Shown: piece by piece, positions 7,186 through 16,540 of the stretch
Layout of the letters: the number at the start of each line of letters is the position of its first letter
How positions within the stretch are numbered: the first letter of the stretch is position 1
Assembly: GCF_001294455.1 (NCBI RefSeq)
Contig: NZ_LIKT01000002.1
Span: 1-64,000 of the forward strand
Reading direction: 5' to 3'
Length of the DNA stretch: 64,000 nt
Origin: Phaeobacter sp. 11ANDIMAR09
GTDB taxonomy: Bacteria; Pseudomonadota; Alphaproteobacteria; Rhodobacterales; Rhodobacteraceae
Notes under the pieces: model-generated
What the model saw: only the letters and a program-made list of their open reading frames with translations
Told to the model about the DNA's origin: nothing
Database searches by the model: none
Position numbers and translations under genes: made by a program

Positions 7186-8403
7186 ATGACTTCCCGCTCA
7201 CCTTTCATGGGTCCTGCCCTGTTTTCCTATGGCTTTCGACCCTTCTTTGCCGGGGCCAGCGTCTTTGCCATGGTGGTGGTGCCGGTCTGGCTGCTGATCT
7301 GGCACGGAAGTCTTGAGTTTTCGGGTCATTTCCCGGTGGTCGATTGGCATATTCACGAGATGATCTTTGGTTATGGTAGCGCGGTTCTGGCCGGTTTTCT
7401 GTTCACGGCAGTGCCGAACTGGACTGGACGGATGCCGGTTAGGGGCTGGCCGCTGGCGCTGTTGTTCCTGGTCTGGATCCTTGGGCGGGTGGTGCTTTGG
7501 GGCGCTGGGCCGCTGCCCGCGCTTTCCCCGATTGTGGTGTTGGTCGTGGACGGCAGTTTCCTGCTGCTGGTCGCGGCAATGATCGCGCGCGAGGTTATCG
7601 CAGGCCAGAATTGGCGGAATCTCAAGGTTCTGGTGCCGGTTCTGATGCTGGCTGCGGGCAATATCCTGTTTCATCTGGAAGTTCAGCTGAACGGCAGTTC
7701 AGATTATGGGCGGCGTTTGGGGATTGCATTGTTGGTGTTTCTGATCATGTTGATCGGAGGGCGGATCATTCCCAGCTTTACCCGCAATTGGTTGACCAGG
7801 GAGCGGGGCAGGGAGGGGCCGATGCCTATAGCCTTTTCCCGCTTTGATGGCCTTTGCCTGGTGATTGGTGCCATCGCGCTGATGGCTTGGGTTCTGGTGC
7901 CTTTGTCCTTTGTCTCAGGTGTGCTCTTGCTGCTGGCTGGCGCCTTGCATGTGGCCAGGCTTACCCGTTGGCGGGGGCAGGCGGTTCTGGCCTCCCCGTT
8001 GCTGGTGATGCTGCATCTGGCCTATTTCTTTGTCCCAATCGGGGTGATGGTTTCGGGCTGCGCCGCCTTTGGGCTGATGGAGCAGGTGGCAGCAGTCCAT
8101 CTGTTGGGAATCGGGGCGGTTGGCGGCATGACCATGGCCGTGATGATGCGGGCTTCGCTAGGTCATACAGGGCGCCCATTGGTCGCCGGACCTCTGTTGA
8201 GCCTCGGTTTTGGGCTCTTACTATTGGCGGCTTTGGTCCGGGTGGCGGGCACTATTTTCCCCATGACCGTGTTAGACTGGGTGCAGGTTTCCGGCGGGTT
8301 CTGGAGTCTTTCTTTTGCGCTTCTGAGCTTGCGGTTGGTGCCCTGGTTGCTGCGCGGGAACTTGGCGCGCCGCAAACCAAATTCCTCCCCAAACCCTTCT
8401 TAG
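7186..8403 (+). CDS. nnrS: NnrS family haem-copper membrane protein
   Basis: 405 residues, about twelve membrane segments. NnrS landmarks are WHIHEMIFGYGSAVLAGFLF, TAVPNWTGR, GGRIIPSFTRNWL and AVHLLGIGAVGGMTMAVMMR, whose histidines are candidate haem or copper ligands. NnrS lowers NO stress and iron-NO complex formation in several proteobacteria. It is divergent from the Crp/Fnr gene with a 204-bp intergenic region. No nir, nor or nos gene lies in the window, so the trio may serve NO tolerance. Confidence 0.9.
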   Translation: MTSRSPFMGPALFSYGFRPFFAGASVFAMVVVPVWLLIWHGSLEFSGHFPVVDWHIHEMIFGYGSAVLAGFLFTAVPNWTGRMPVRGWPLALLFLVWILGRVVLWGAGPLPALSPIVVLVVDGSFLLLVAAMIAREVIAGQNWRNLKVLVPVLMLAAGNILFHLEVQLNGSSDYGRRLGIALLVFLIMLIGGRIIPSFTRNWLTRERGREGPMPIAFSRFDGLCLVIGAIALMAWVLVPLSFVSGVLLLLAGALHVARLTRWRGQAVLASPLLVMLHLAYFFVPIGVMVSGCAAFGLMEQVAAVHLLGIGAVGGMTMAVMMRASLGHTGRPLVAGPLLSLGFGLLLLAALVRVAGTIFPMTVLDWVQVSGGFWSLSFALLSLRLVPWLLRGNLARRKPNSSPNPS

Positions 8404-8787
8404 GGAACGAAAAAATAAGAGGCAGTAGGGGAGTGTATCCCCCTTCGCTTAACGCCCTTGCCTGCGCCTTGGCAAGGGCGGGAGTGCCTTGCGGTTTCTT
8501 AACAGGCCATGCTGTTTCTCGCCTTGGCAAAAGTGTGGAGGAGATGTCAGTATTTTAGGGTTGAATATTTTAATCTTGAAATAAAGTGTATTTGGCGCTT
8601 ACAATTTTGAGCAAGATCTCCCCCAACAGTATTTGGGGGTGCCTGGTTTTACGCAGGGCCCGTTCAAGAGGGCCATAGCTGGGCAAGAAAAACTGGCGCC
8701 CCCTGCCTGATCTGGGGATAGTAACGTCATGGCACCTGCGACCAACGTGGGGCACGCACATTGAAGTACTTAGGGAGTATGCGAACA
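8404..8787. other. Gene-free region with two hairpins
   Basis: No supportable gene. It holds a 10-bp inverted repeat (CGCCCTTGCC at 8453-8462 with GGCAAGGGCG at 8471-8480) and a 7-bp hairpin (CCCCCAA at 8620-8626, TTGGGGG at 8633-8639). The AT-rich stretch 8548-8610 between them could contain the promoter of the following ABC operon. Confidence 0.5.
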
Positions 8788-9924
8788 ATGAAGATTTTGA
8801 AATCACTCGCGATGGCGACAGCTGTGTCGACGCTGGCCCTTGCCGCGCAGGCGGAGACCAAAATTGGCATGATCACCACGCTGTCTGGCGGTGGCGCTGG
8901 GCTGGGCGTTGATGTGCGCGACGGCTTCATGCTGGCGATCGAGGCCGCAGGGCGCGACGATATCGAAGTGGTGATCGAGGACGATCAGCGCAAACCCGAA
9001 AGCGCCGTGCAGATTGCCGATCGCATGATCCAATCGGAAAAAGTCGATATCATGACCGGCATCATCTGGTCGAACCTCGCAATGGCGGTGGTGCCGGCGG
9101 CCACGGCGCAAGATGTGTTCTACCTCTCGCCCAATGCCGGCCCTTCGGTTCTGGCCGGCAAGCGCTGCCACAAGAACTATTTCAACGTCGCCTGGCAGAA
9201 CGACAACCTGCACGAGGCCGCCGGCGCCTATGCCAATGACGCGGCGCTGAAGAACAGCTTTATCCTGGCGCCGAACTACCCGGCGGGCAAGGATGCGCTA
9301 ACCGGCTACAAACGTATGTATGGCGGCGAGCTGGCCGGTGAAATCTACACCAAGCTGGGTCAGACCGATTACGCCGCCGAGATCGCACAGATCCGGGCGT
9401 CAGGAGCGGATTCGGTCTATTTCTTCCTGCCCGGCGGTATGGGGATTTCCTTCCTCAAGCAATATGCCGACAGCGGTGTTGACCTGCCAGTTGTGGGCCC
9501 TGCCTTCAGCTTTGATCAGGGCATCCTGCAGGCCGTGGGCGCCGCGGCGCTGGGTATCAAGAACACTTCGCAGTGGAACAAGGATATCGACAATGCGGCC
9601 AATACGGCCTTTGTCGCTGACTTTCAGGCCAAATATGGCCGTCTTCCCTCGCTCTATGCCAGCCAGGGCTTTGACACAGCCAACCTGATCCTCAGCGCGC
9701 TGGACAAGGCCGAGGTCAAAGATCAGGACGCTTTCCGCGCCGCACTCAAGGCTGCCGAGTTTGACTCGGTACGCGGTGACTTCAAGTTTGGCGACAACCA
9801 CCACCCGGTGCAGAACATCTACGTGCGCGAAGTGATCCAGGAGGGTGATGTTTTCACCAACAAGATCATCGCCACCGGTCTGTCTGATCACGCGGACGCC
9901 TATGCGTCTGAGTGCAATATGTAA
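8788..9924 (+). CDS. ABC importer substrate-binding protein, branched-chain amino acid (LivK/HAAT) type
   Basis: 378 residues. ATG 8788 is chosen over 8779 because AGGGAG lies at 10-base spacing. A Sec signal peptide of about 22 residues ends AAQA before ETKIGMITTLSGG. The mature part is a periplasmic type I binding fold (ITTLSGGGAGLGVDVRDGFM, then QIADRMIQSEKVDIMTG). It binds the solute in the periplasm and hands it to the permeases encoded directly downstream. The family takes amino acids, amides, urea and aromatic acids, and nothing in the sequence decides the ligand. It is first in a five-gene operon. Confidence 0.9.
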   Translation: MKILKSLAMATAVSTLALAAQAETKIGMITTLSGGGAGLGVDVRDGFMLAIEAAGRDDIEVVIEDDQRKPESAVQIADRMIQSEKVDIMTGIIWSNLAMAVVPAATAQDVFYLSPNAGPSVLAGKRCHKNYFNVAWQNDNLHEAAGAYANDAALKNSFILAPNYPAGKDALTGYKRMYGGELAGEIYTKLGQTDYAAEIAQIRASGADSVYFFLPGGMGISFLKQYADSGVDLPVVGPAFSFDQGILQAVGAAALGIKNTSQWNKDIDNAANTAFVADFQAKYGRLPSLYASQGFDTANLILSALDKAEVKDQDAFRAALKAAEFDSVRGDFKFGDNHHPVQNIYVREVIQEGDVFTNKIIATGLSDHADAYASECNM

Positions 9925-9985
9925 GCGACCTTGAAAGGTGGGGCCACGAATGATGATCGTGGCCCTAACCAAGGAAAGAACCCCC

Positions 9986-10906
9986 ATGTCTCTTATTCTC
10001 ATTCTTGAGCAGGTCCTGAACGGATTACAGTTCGGGGTCATGCTCTTCTTGATGGCTGCTGGTCTGACTCTGGTCTTTGGCGTCATGGGGTTGATCAACC
10101 TCGCCCATGGTGCGCTCTATATGGTGGGAGCTTTCGCGGCTGCCGCTGTGGCGGGCTGGACCGGATCCTTTGTTCTGGCGCTGATGGCCAGTCTGGCGGC
10201 CGCCGCTGCAGCTGGTGCGCTGGTTGAAGTCACCGTCATTCGCCGCTTGTATGATCGCGACCATCTGGATCAGGTGCTGGCGACCTTTGCGCTGATCCTG
10301 ATTTTTTCCGAGGGCACCCGCTGGCTCTTTGGCTCCTTTCCGCTGTTTCTGGACGTGCCGAGCTATCTGTCCGGGCCGGTGATGTTGCCGGGAGGCATTC
10401 AGTATCCGCTCTACCGTCTGGCCATTATCGTGATTGGCCTGGTGGTTGGCGCTGGCTTGTTCTGGCTGATCGCCCGCACCCGAATTGGTGTTCAGATCCG
10501 CGCTGGTGAAGCCGACCGCGAAATGATCGCGGCGCTGGGCGTGGATATCTCCAAACTCTACACGCTGGTCTTTGCATTGGGCGCGGCCTTGGCTGGTCTG
10601 GCCGGGGCGCTGGTTGGTGCGATCCAATCGGTGCAGGTCGGCATGGGGGAGCCGGTGCTGATTCTGGCCTTTGTGGTCATCGTCATAGGTGGCATCGGTT
10701 CGATCAAGGGCGCGCTTGTCGGCGCGTTGTTGGTGGGGTTGACCGACACATTGGGCGGCGTCTTCCTACCACGGCTCTTTGCACTCTTGATGGAGCCCGC
10801 AAGTGCGGCCTCCCTGGGGGCGTCACTCGCCTCGATGCTGATCTATATCCTGATGGCGGCCGTTCTGCTGGTGCGCCCATCCGGCCTATTTGGAGGGAGC
10901 GCATAA
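9986..10906 (+). CDS. ABC importer permease, LivH type
   Basis: 306 residues with about eight membrane segments. The LivH signature regions are GLTLVFGVMGLINLAHGALY near the N-terminus, the coupling loop GEADREMIAALGVDISKLY, and the C-terminal VIVIGGIGSIKGALVGALLV. ATG 9986 has AAGGAAAG at 7-base spacing. It forms the membrane channel with the next gene, whose start is two bases past this stop. Confidence 0.9.
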   Translation: MSLILILEQVLNGLQFGVMLFLMAAGLTLVFGVMGLINLAHGALYMVGAFAAAAVAGWTGSFVLALMASLAAAAAAGALVEVTVIRRLYDRDHLDQVLATFALILIFSEGTRWLFGSFPLFLDVPSYLSGPVMLPGGIQYPLYRLAIIVIGLVVGAGLFWLIARTRIGVQIRAGEADREMIAALGVDISKLYTLVFALGAALAGLAGALVGAIQSVQVGMGEPVLILAFVVIVIGGIGSIKGALVGALLVGLTDTLGGVFLPRLFALLMEPASAASLGASLASMLIYILMAAVLLVRPSGLFGGSA

Positions 10907-10907
10907 C

Positions 10908-11891
10908 ATGGGGCGCGAGAAACTATTCAATGCGGCCGTATTGCTGGTGATGCTGGCCGTGCCGCTCCTGGCCTGGCAAATGGACGAACCCTTTATCATC
11001 ACCCTGGCAACCAAAGTGGCAATCCTGGCTCTGGCTGGCGTGGGGCTGAACATTGCCTTGGGCCTTGGCGGCTTGGTCAGCCTGGGACACGCGGCATTTT
11101 TTGGCATTGGTGGCTATGCCATGGGTATTCTGGCGTCCCATGCGCAGAACTATGAGCCGCTGTTTGCCTGGCCTTTCCTGTTTGAAGGCAGCAATCAGAT
11201 GCCCCTGATCTGGCTGGTGGCTGTACTGGCAAGTGCTGCAGCAGCGCTGGTGATCGGGGCGCTTTCCCTGCGCACCTCGGGTGTCTATTTCATCATGATC
11301 ACCCTGGCCTTTGGGCAGATGCTTTACTACTTCGCGATCAGCTGGTCCGCCTATGGTGGCGAAGATGGGCTATCGATCTGGGTCCGCAACGAGATGCCGG
11401 GGGTGAACACCCTGGATCCGATCCAGTTCTTTGCCGTCGCCTTTGTGCTGCTTTCTCTGACCCTGTGGTTTGCGGCGCGATTGGCCAAATCTGGGTTTGG
11501 CCTGGCGCTGTCAGCCGCGCGGCAGTCTGAAGAGCGCGTAGAGACCGTTGGATTGGCCCCGTTCAAGCTGCGGCTCATGGCCTTTGTGATCTCTGGGGCG
11601 ATCACCGGACTTGCCGGGGCGTTGTTTGCGGATCTCAACCGCTTTGTCAGTCCGACGATGCTGAGCTGGCACACCAGCGGCGAGATCATGATCTTTGTTA
11701 TCCTTGGCGGTGTGGGGCGGCTCTATGGGCCTGTTGTGGGGGCGGCGGTTTACATCCTGCTCGAGCATCTCTTGGGAGGGATCAGCGAATACTGGCAAAT
11801 CTTCCTTGGGCTGCTGCTGCTTGGCATGGTGCTCTTTGCCCGGGGTGGCCTGATTGGCGCCCTGCTGGGCCGGGAGGTGGCGCATGACTGA
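10908..11891 (+). CDS. ABC importer permease, LivM type
   Basis: 327 residues, about nine membrane segments. Typical parts are NIALGLGGLVSLGHAAFFGI (residues around 45-65), GALSLRTSGVYFIMITLAFG, the coupling helix RQSEERVETVGLAPFKLRLM, and LGGVGRLYGPVVGAAVYILL. GGAGGGA precedes ATG 10908. The stop overlaps the ATPase start by 8 bases, so translation is coupled. Confidence 0.9.
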   Translation: MGREKLFNAAVLLVMLAVPLLAWQMDEPFIITLATKVAILALAGVGLNIALGLGGLVSLGHAAFFGIGGYAMGILASHAQNYEPLFAWPFLFEGSNQMPLIWLVAVLASAAAALVIGALSLRTSGVYFIMITLAFGQMLYYFAISWSAYGGEDGLSIWVRNEMPGVNTLDPIQFFAVAFVLLSLTLWFAARLAKSGFGLALSAARQSEERVETVGLAPFKLRLMAFVISGAITGLAGALFADLNRFVSPTMLSWHTSGEIMIFVILGGVGRLYGPVVGAAVYILLEHLLGGISEYWQIFLGLLLLGMVLFARGGLIGALLGREVAHD

Positions 11892-12639
11892 TCCGGTTCT
11901 GAAGGTAGAAAACCTATCCAAGAGTTTTGGCGCCTTGAAGGCCAGCGATGACATTTCCCTGGATCTGCGCCCGGGCGAGATCCACGCGTTGATCGGCCCC
12001 AACGGGGCCGGGAAATCGACCTTGATCAAGCAGATCGCAGGGGGCTTGCGTCCCGATGCGGGACGGGTCGAGGTGCTGGGCCAGGATGTCACTGCGCTGG
12101 ATACAGTTGCCCGGGCCCGTATGGGGCTGGGGCGCACCTTCCAGATCTCCTCATTGGCGATGGAGTTCTCTGTCTTGCAGAATGTGGTGTTGGGGGCGCT
12201 GGGCGCGCGCGGTCGTGCCTATGGGCTGTTTCAAAACGTGATGAAGGACAAAGCCCTGCTGGCCACCGCGCAGGAGGCCCTGAAACGTGTCGGGCTGCAA
12301 GAGGCGGCGCAGCAGCGGACATCGGATCTGTCCCATGGCCAGCGCCGCCAGCTGGAGGTTGCCGTTGCCCTGACTCTGAAACCACGTTTGTTTCTGATGG
12401 ACGAGCCTATGGCGGGACTTGGCGCCAGCGGGTCAAAGGATCTGACAGGGTTTTTGGACACCCTGCGCCACGAGGCGCCGATTCTGTTGGTCGAACATGA
12501 CATGGACGCGGTGTTTGCCCTGGCAGATCGTATTTCGGTGCTGGTCTATGGCGCAGTCATCGCCACTGGCACGGCGGATGAGATCCGCAACAACCTCGAG
12601 GTGCGCCGCGCTTATCTGGGCGAGGAGGATTTGGTATGA
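11884..12639 (+). CDS. ABC importer ATPase, LivG type
   Basis: 251 residues. Walker A GPNGAGKST at 38-46, signature LSHGQRRQLEVA, Walker B LFLMDEPMAGLG and the switch histidine in LLVEHDMDAVF are all present. The signature has H where LSGGQ has G, which is common in LivG proteins. It overlaps livM upstream and livF downstream (ATGA). One of two cytoplasmic ATPases that drive the importer. Confidence 0.9.
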   Translation: MTDPVLKVENLSKSFGALKASDDISLDLRPGEIHALIGPNGAGKSTLIKQIAGGLRPDAGRVEVLGQDVTALDTVARARMGLGRTFQISSLAMEFSVLQNVVLGALGARGRAYGLFQNVMKDKALLATAQEALKRVGLQEAAQQRTSDLSHGQRRQLEVAVALTLKPRLFLMDEPMAGLGASGSKDLTGFLDTLRHEAPILLVEHDMDAVFALADRISVLVYGAVIATGTADEIRNNLEVRRAYLGEEDLV

Positions 12640-13325
12640 GCCTTTTGACTGTTCAGGGGCTCATGGCCTCCTATGGTCCATCGCAGGCGCTGTTTGGCGT
12701 CGACCTCTCTCTGGATGAGGGCGAGGTGCTGGCGCTGATGGGCCGTAATGGCATGGGCAAGAGCACTACGATCAAAGTGATCTGCGGCATGCTTGCGGCC
12801 TCTGATGGGGGGCTGGACTTTGCTGGGCGCGATTTGCGGCAGATGCAATCGCATCGCATTGCCCAGCTCGGAGTCGGGCTGGTGCCCGAGGGGCGGCGCT
12901 GTTTTGCGCCCCTGACGGTCGAGGAAAACCTGACCGCCGCTGCCCGTGCGGGGGAGTGGGATTTTGCCAAGGTGGCCGCGCTGTTTCCCCGTCTGGCAGA
13001 GCGGCGTCACCAAAAGGCCGCGTCGCTTTCGGGCGGTGAGCAGCAAATGCTGGCCATTGGCCGCGCCTTGATGACCAATCCGCGCCTGTTGATCTTGGAC
13101 GAGGCAACCGAAGGTCTGGCCCCGGTGGTGCGGCAGGAAATCTGGGCCGCCATTGGTACGCTGAAATCGCAAACCGGCATGGCGATCCTGGTGGTCGACA
13201 AGACCCTGAAGGAGCTGGCGCAGGTGGCTGACAAGGCTGTCATCCTGAACAAGGGAGAGACAGTCTGGTCTGGCGGGATGCAGGATCTCACTCCAGATCT
13301 GACGGATCTCTACTTAGGGGTTTGA
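12636..13325 (+). CDS. ABC importer ATPase, LivF type
   Basis: 229 residues. Walker A GRNGMGKST at 36-44, signature LSGGEQQMLAIGRALM, Walker B LLILDEATEGLAP and the LivF-specific start LTVQGLMASYG identify it. The usual H-loop histidine is replaced (LVVDKTLKEL where HD is expected), seen in some LivF-type subunits. Last gene of the operon; its ATGA start overlaps the previous stop. Confidence 0.9.
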   Translation: MSLLTVQGLMASYGPSQALFGVDLSLDEGEVLALMGRNGMGKSTTIKVICGMLAASDGGLDFAGRDLRQMQSHRIAQLGVGLVPEGRRCFAPLTVEENLTAAARAGEWDFAKVAALFPRLAERRHQKAASLSGGEQQMLAIGRALMTNPRLLILDEATEGLAPVVRQEIWAAIGTLKSQTGMAILVVDKTLKELAQVADKAVILNKGETVWSGGMQDLTPDLTDLYLGV

Positions 13326-13403
13326 GCGGGGACAAAATGTGCGTGGCTTGCGCCGGGCCACAGATACCTGCGGCCTATGAGCTGTGTCACGACGCCACCG
13401 CGT

Positions 13404-13466
13404 TCGAACCGAGGAGGGCGGGACGCGAAGCCCCCGCCCCGTGGGGGCGGTTCGGGCGCTTTGGCA
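13404..13466 (+). repeat. GC-rich palindromic intergenic repeat, copy A
   Basis: The block from CGAACCGAGG to GGCGGTTCGGGCGCT contains the inverted pair CCCCCGCCCC / GTGGGGGCGG. It closely matches the reverse complement of 55511-55592 and, more loosely, that of 58421-58500. It lies in the 263-bp gap after the ABC operon, which otherwise holds no gene. Confidence 0.7.
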
Positions 13467-13588
13467 ATGCGCGAATGATGTATCGTTACAATCCTAGGAT
13501 GTCAGCTGTGCGGGACGGAACCGCCGTTGGGCTTTCTGTTTTCTATGGCCGCTTTTTTCACAGACCTTTCTTATGGTAGGAGGAATGG

Positions 13589-14236
13589 ATGGAATATTCA
13601 GTCATTCTTCGCGGCTATCGCTACAGTGTTTACAATCGTATTGCGCGAGTGGTGCTGCACGAGAAGGGTGTCGCATACAAAACTGAAGAGATTGATCCCT
13701 TCGCCGCCAATGTCCCGGAAGGCTATCTGAGACGGCATCCATTTGGACGGGTGCCTGTCCTAAGCCATGGCGAGTTTGATGTATTCGAAACTTCCTCAAT
13801 TTCTCAGTACGTCAATGCGGCTTTTGAGGGGCCGAAATTGATGCCAGCCGAAGCTAAGGCAGTGGCACGTGTCACGCAGGTAGTCTCGATTGTCGATAGT
13901 TACGGTTATCGAACCATGGTCCGACAGGTTTTTGCCCATCGAGTTTTTCGGCCCGCTATCGGTGAAGTCGCAGATGAAGCTGAAGTCTCAGCGGGCATCG
14001 ATGCGTCTCACACTGTACTAGGTGCACTGAACAACATCGCGAAAGAGGGCCGCGTTTTGGATGGCCAGAGTTTCACCGTCGCAGACTGCCACCTAGCGCC
14101 GGTGATCGCCTACTTTGTGCAAGCACGGGAGGGCGCTGGTGCATTGAAGGCTCACAAAAGACTAGCTGACTGGTGGGCAACCGTGTCCCAGCGAGAAAGC
14201 CTCCAAACCACCGAACCCGGCCTTCCATGCAACTGA
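13589..14236 (+). CDS. Glutathione S-transferase family protein
   Basis: 215 residues. The thioredoxin-like N-terminal domain (about 1-80) carries HPFGRVPVLSHGEFDVFETS, the glutathione-binding cis-proline and E-S/T pair. The C-terminal helical domain (90-205) has the capping motif around SFTVADCHLAPVIAYF. AGGAGG is at 5-base spacing before ATG 13589. Codon choice is a little less GC-rich than its neighbours and it is not part of either flanking operon. Substrate unknown. Confidence 0.85.
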   Translation: MEYSVILRGYRYSVYNRIARVVLHEKGVAYKTEEIDPFAANVPEGYLRRHPFGRVPVLSHGEFDVFETSSISQYVNAAFEGPKLMPAEAKAVARVTQVVSIVDSYGYRTMVRQVFAHRVFRPAIGEVADEAEVSAGIDASHTVLGALNNIAKEGRVLDGQSFTVADCHLAPVIAYFVQAREGAGALKAHKRLADWWATVSQRESLQTTEPGLPCN

Positions 14237-14320
14237 GTCAATGTGCCATGCCGGAAGCCGTCATTCATGCGACGCGCAGCATTCGGGACTAAGGGCTCAA
14301 ACCGGTCATACATATTTTGA

Positions 14321-15598
14321 CTAAACAACATGCCTTCGGCGCGCGGTTGCAGGACGGCCGGGCAAAGACAGATCCGCGTCTCCACGGGAAGACCGGGAAA
14401 TCACACGCCCCTTGGAGACCACAGCCAGACGGGCCGGGCGCAGGCGGACCGCCTCGGTGGGGTTGCTGGCGTCCTGCACCACCAAAGAGGCCTGCGCGCC
14501 GACCTTCAGGCCATAATCCTTGGCCCCGGTGATCTGGGCATTGGTCTCGGTCACCATGGTGAAACAGCGCGCCATCTCATCGGGATGGGTCATCTGCGCT
14601 ACATGCAGCCCCATAAAGGCCACGTCCAGCATGTCGCCGGTGCCAAGCGAATACCAGGGGTCGCGCACGCAGTCCTGACCCCAGCCGACCGGTATCCCCA
14701 GCGCCTGCATCTCTTTCACCCGCGTCAGCCCGCGCCGTTTGGGATAGGTGTCATGACGTCCCTGTAGCACGATATTGATCAGCGGATTGGGAATGGCAGA
14801 GACCCCGGCCTCGGCCATCAGAGGCAGCAGTTTGGAGACATAGTAATTGTCCATCGAATGCATCGAGGTGAGATGCGAGCCCGCAACCCGTCCCTGAAGC
14901 CCCAGGCGCTGGGTCTCATAGGCGAGGGTCTCGATATGGCGGGAATGCGGATCATCGCTCTCATCACAATGCATATCCACCATCAGACCCCGCGTGGCTG
15001 CGATCTCGCAGAGATCGCGGACCGAGGCCGCCCCATCCGCCATGGTGCGTTCAAAATGCGGAATGCCGCCCACCACCTCGACGCCCATATCCAGCGCCCG
15101 CAGCAGGTTTTCGCGTCCCGTGGGGCTACGATAGAGCCCATCCTGCGGAAAGGCGACCAATTGCAGGTCTATGTAGTCCTTCACCTTTTCGCGCACCTCC
15201 AGCATGGCGGTGACGGTATTGAGGTGATCCGGCGTGGTGTCCACATGGCTGCGGATGGTCAGCAGGCCGAGGCTCGCCGCCCAGTCACAATAGGTGAGCG
15301 CGCGCTCGACCATCTCGTCTACCGTGGTCTGGTCGCGCAGCTCGCCCCAAAGGGATATGCCCTCGAGCAAAGTGCCGGAGCCATTGACCCGTGGCAGGCC
15401 GTAAGAGAGCGTCGCATCCAGGTGAAAATGCGGATCGACAAAGGGCGGCGCAACCAGATCGCCTGTCGCGTCGATCACCTCGCGGGCCTGCGCTTCGATC
15501 ATTGGCTCGATAGCGGCAATGCGATCTCCGGTGATCGCAATATCGCGCTGGTTGCCATCGGGCAGGGTGCCGCCCTTGATCAGCAGGTCAAACATCAT
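14321..15598 (-). CDS. codA: Cytosine deaminase (amidohydrolase)
   Basis: 425 residues, TIM-barrel amidohydrolase. Metal and catalytic motifs match CodA: PHFHLDATLSYG (HxH), MVDMHCDESDD (metal His, catalytic Glu), SHLTSMHSMDNYY, and GWGQDCVRDPWYSLGTGDML with the barrel Asp. Deaminates cytosine to uracil and ammonia, in the cytoplasm. Its start overlaps the preceding permease stop (ATGA), so it is the last gene of the nucleoside/base importer operon. The last 20 residues (after SKGRVI) are basic and diverge from the family. Confidence 0.85.
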   Translation of the reverse strand: MMFDLLIKGGTLPDGNQRDIAITGDRIAAIEPMIEAQAREVIDATGDLVAPPFVDPHFHLDATLSYGLPRVNGSGTLLEGISLWGELRDQTTVDEMVERALTYCDWAASLGLLTIRSHVDTTPDHLNTVTAMLEVREKVKDYIDLQLVAFPQDGLYRSPTGRENLLRALDMGVEVVGGIPHFERTMADGAASVRDLCEIAATRGLMVDMHCDESDDPHSRHIETLAYETQRLGLQGRVAGSHLTSMHSMDNYYVSKLLPLMAEAGVSAIPNPLINIVLQGRHDTYPKRRGLTRVKEMQALGIPVGWGQDCVRDPWYSLGTGDMLDVAFMGLHVAQMTHPDEMARCFTMVTETNAQITGAKDYGLKVGAQASLVVQDASNPTEAVRLRPARLAVVSKGRVISRSSRGDADLSLPGRPATARRRHVV

Positions 15599-16539
15599 CT
15601 CTCTCCCTTGTTAAAGGGCACCATCAGCGCCGCTGGGATTTCGGCGCGGCGGGACATCACCACCAAGGCCAGAATTGATAGGAAATAGGGCAGCATCAAA
15701 AAGACCTGATAGGGCACCACGGCACCAATGCCGGTCTGTTGCAGGCGGATCTGCAGCGCATCAAAGGCGGCAAACAGCACGGCGCCCAGCACCGCCTTGC
15801 CCGGTTTCCAGGCCCCAAAGACCACCAGCGCAATGCAGATCCAGCCGCGGCCGTTCACCATGTCAAAAAAGAAACTGTCAAAGGCCGAGAGCGTCAGGAA
15901 CGCGCCGCCCACTGCCATGAAACCCGATCCAACAATCACCGCCCCCATGCGGATGGCGGTGACCGACAGGCCCTGTGCCGCCACCGCAGCGGGGTTCTCT
16001 CCGGCGGCGCGCACGGCAAGGCCCAGGGGGGTGCGGTAGAGCACAACAGCCGTCAGCCCCGCCAGGACGAACCCAGCATAGGTCAGCGGCGTTTGCGAAA
16101 ACAGCGCAGGACCAACAATTGGCAGGTCCGACAGCAGCGGGATCTCATAGGGTTGAAAGGCGGTGATCTTGGGCGGGGATGACACCTCGGGCAGGACCAC
16201 GCGGTAGGTGTAGAAGGTGAGCGAGGTGGCCAGCAGCGTCAGGCCAATGCCTACCACATGTTGCGAGAGACCAAAGGGCACACTGAGGATGGAATGCACC
16301 AGCCCCAGCATCATGCCGGTGATCATCGCCACGGCGACACCGCCCCAGAGCGGCAAGCCGCCCCAGACCGCAATCCAGCCGGCAAAGGCGCCGGCCACCA
16401 TGATGCCCTCAATCCCGAGGTTCAGCACCCCGGCGCGTTCGCAGATCAGTTCACCCAGGGTGGCAAAAATCAGCGGCGAGGCAATGCGGATGGCGGCGGC
16501 CCAGAAACTGGCAGAGAGGAGAATATCGAACAGATCCAT
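15595..16539 (-). CDS. BMP/Nup-type nucleoside ABC importer permease (NupQ-like)
   Basis: 314 residues, about eight to nine membrane segments. The family start FATLGELICERAGVLNLGIE is clear, along with GLTLLATSLTFYTYRVVLP and the coupling region AAGENPAAVAAQGLSVTAIR. ATG 16539 is used because GGAGAG precedes it and the extension to 16557 adds six uncharacteristic residues. One base separates it from the previous permease stop, and its stop overlaps codA. Confidence 0.85.
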   Translation of the reverse strand: MDLFDILLSASFWAAAIRIASPLIFATLGELICERAGVLNLGIEGIMVAGAFAGWIAVWGGLPLWGGVAVAMITGMMLGLVHSILSVPFGLSQHVVGIGLTLLATSLTFYTYRVVLPEVSSPPKITAFQPYEIPLLSDLPIVGPALFSQTPLTYAGFVLAGLTAVVLYRTPLGLAVRAAGENPAAVAAQGLSVTAIRMGAVIVGSGFMAVGGAFLTLSAFDSFFFDMVNGRGWICIALVVFGAWKPGKAVLGAVLFAAFDALQIRLQQTGIGAVVPYQVFLMLPYFLSILALVVMSRRAEIPAALMVPFNKGER

Positions 16540-16540
16540 A

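Noticed and set aside
8453-8480. Inverted repeat after nnrS considered as a CRISPR or attenuator
   Set aside because: A single palindrome without spacers, T-run or a leader peptide; recorded only as a hairpin.
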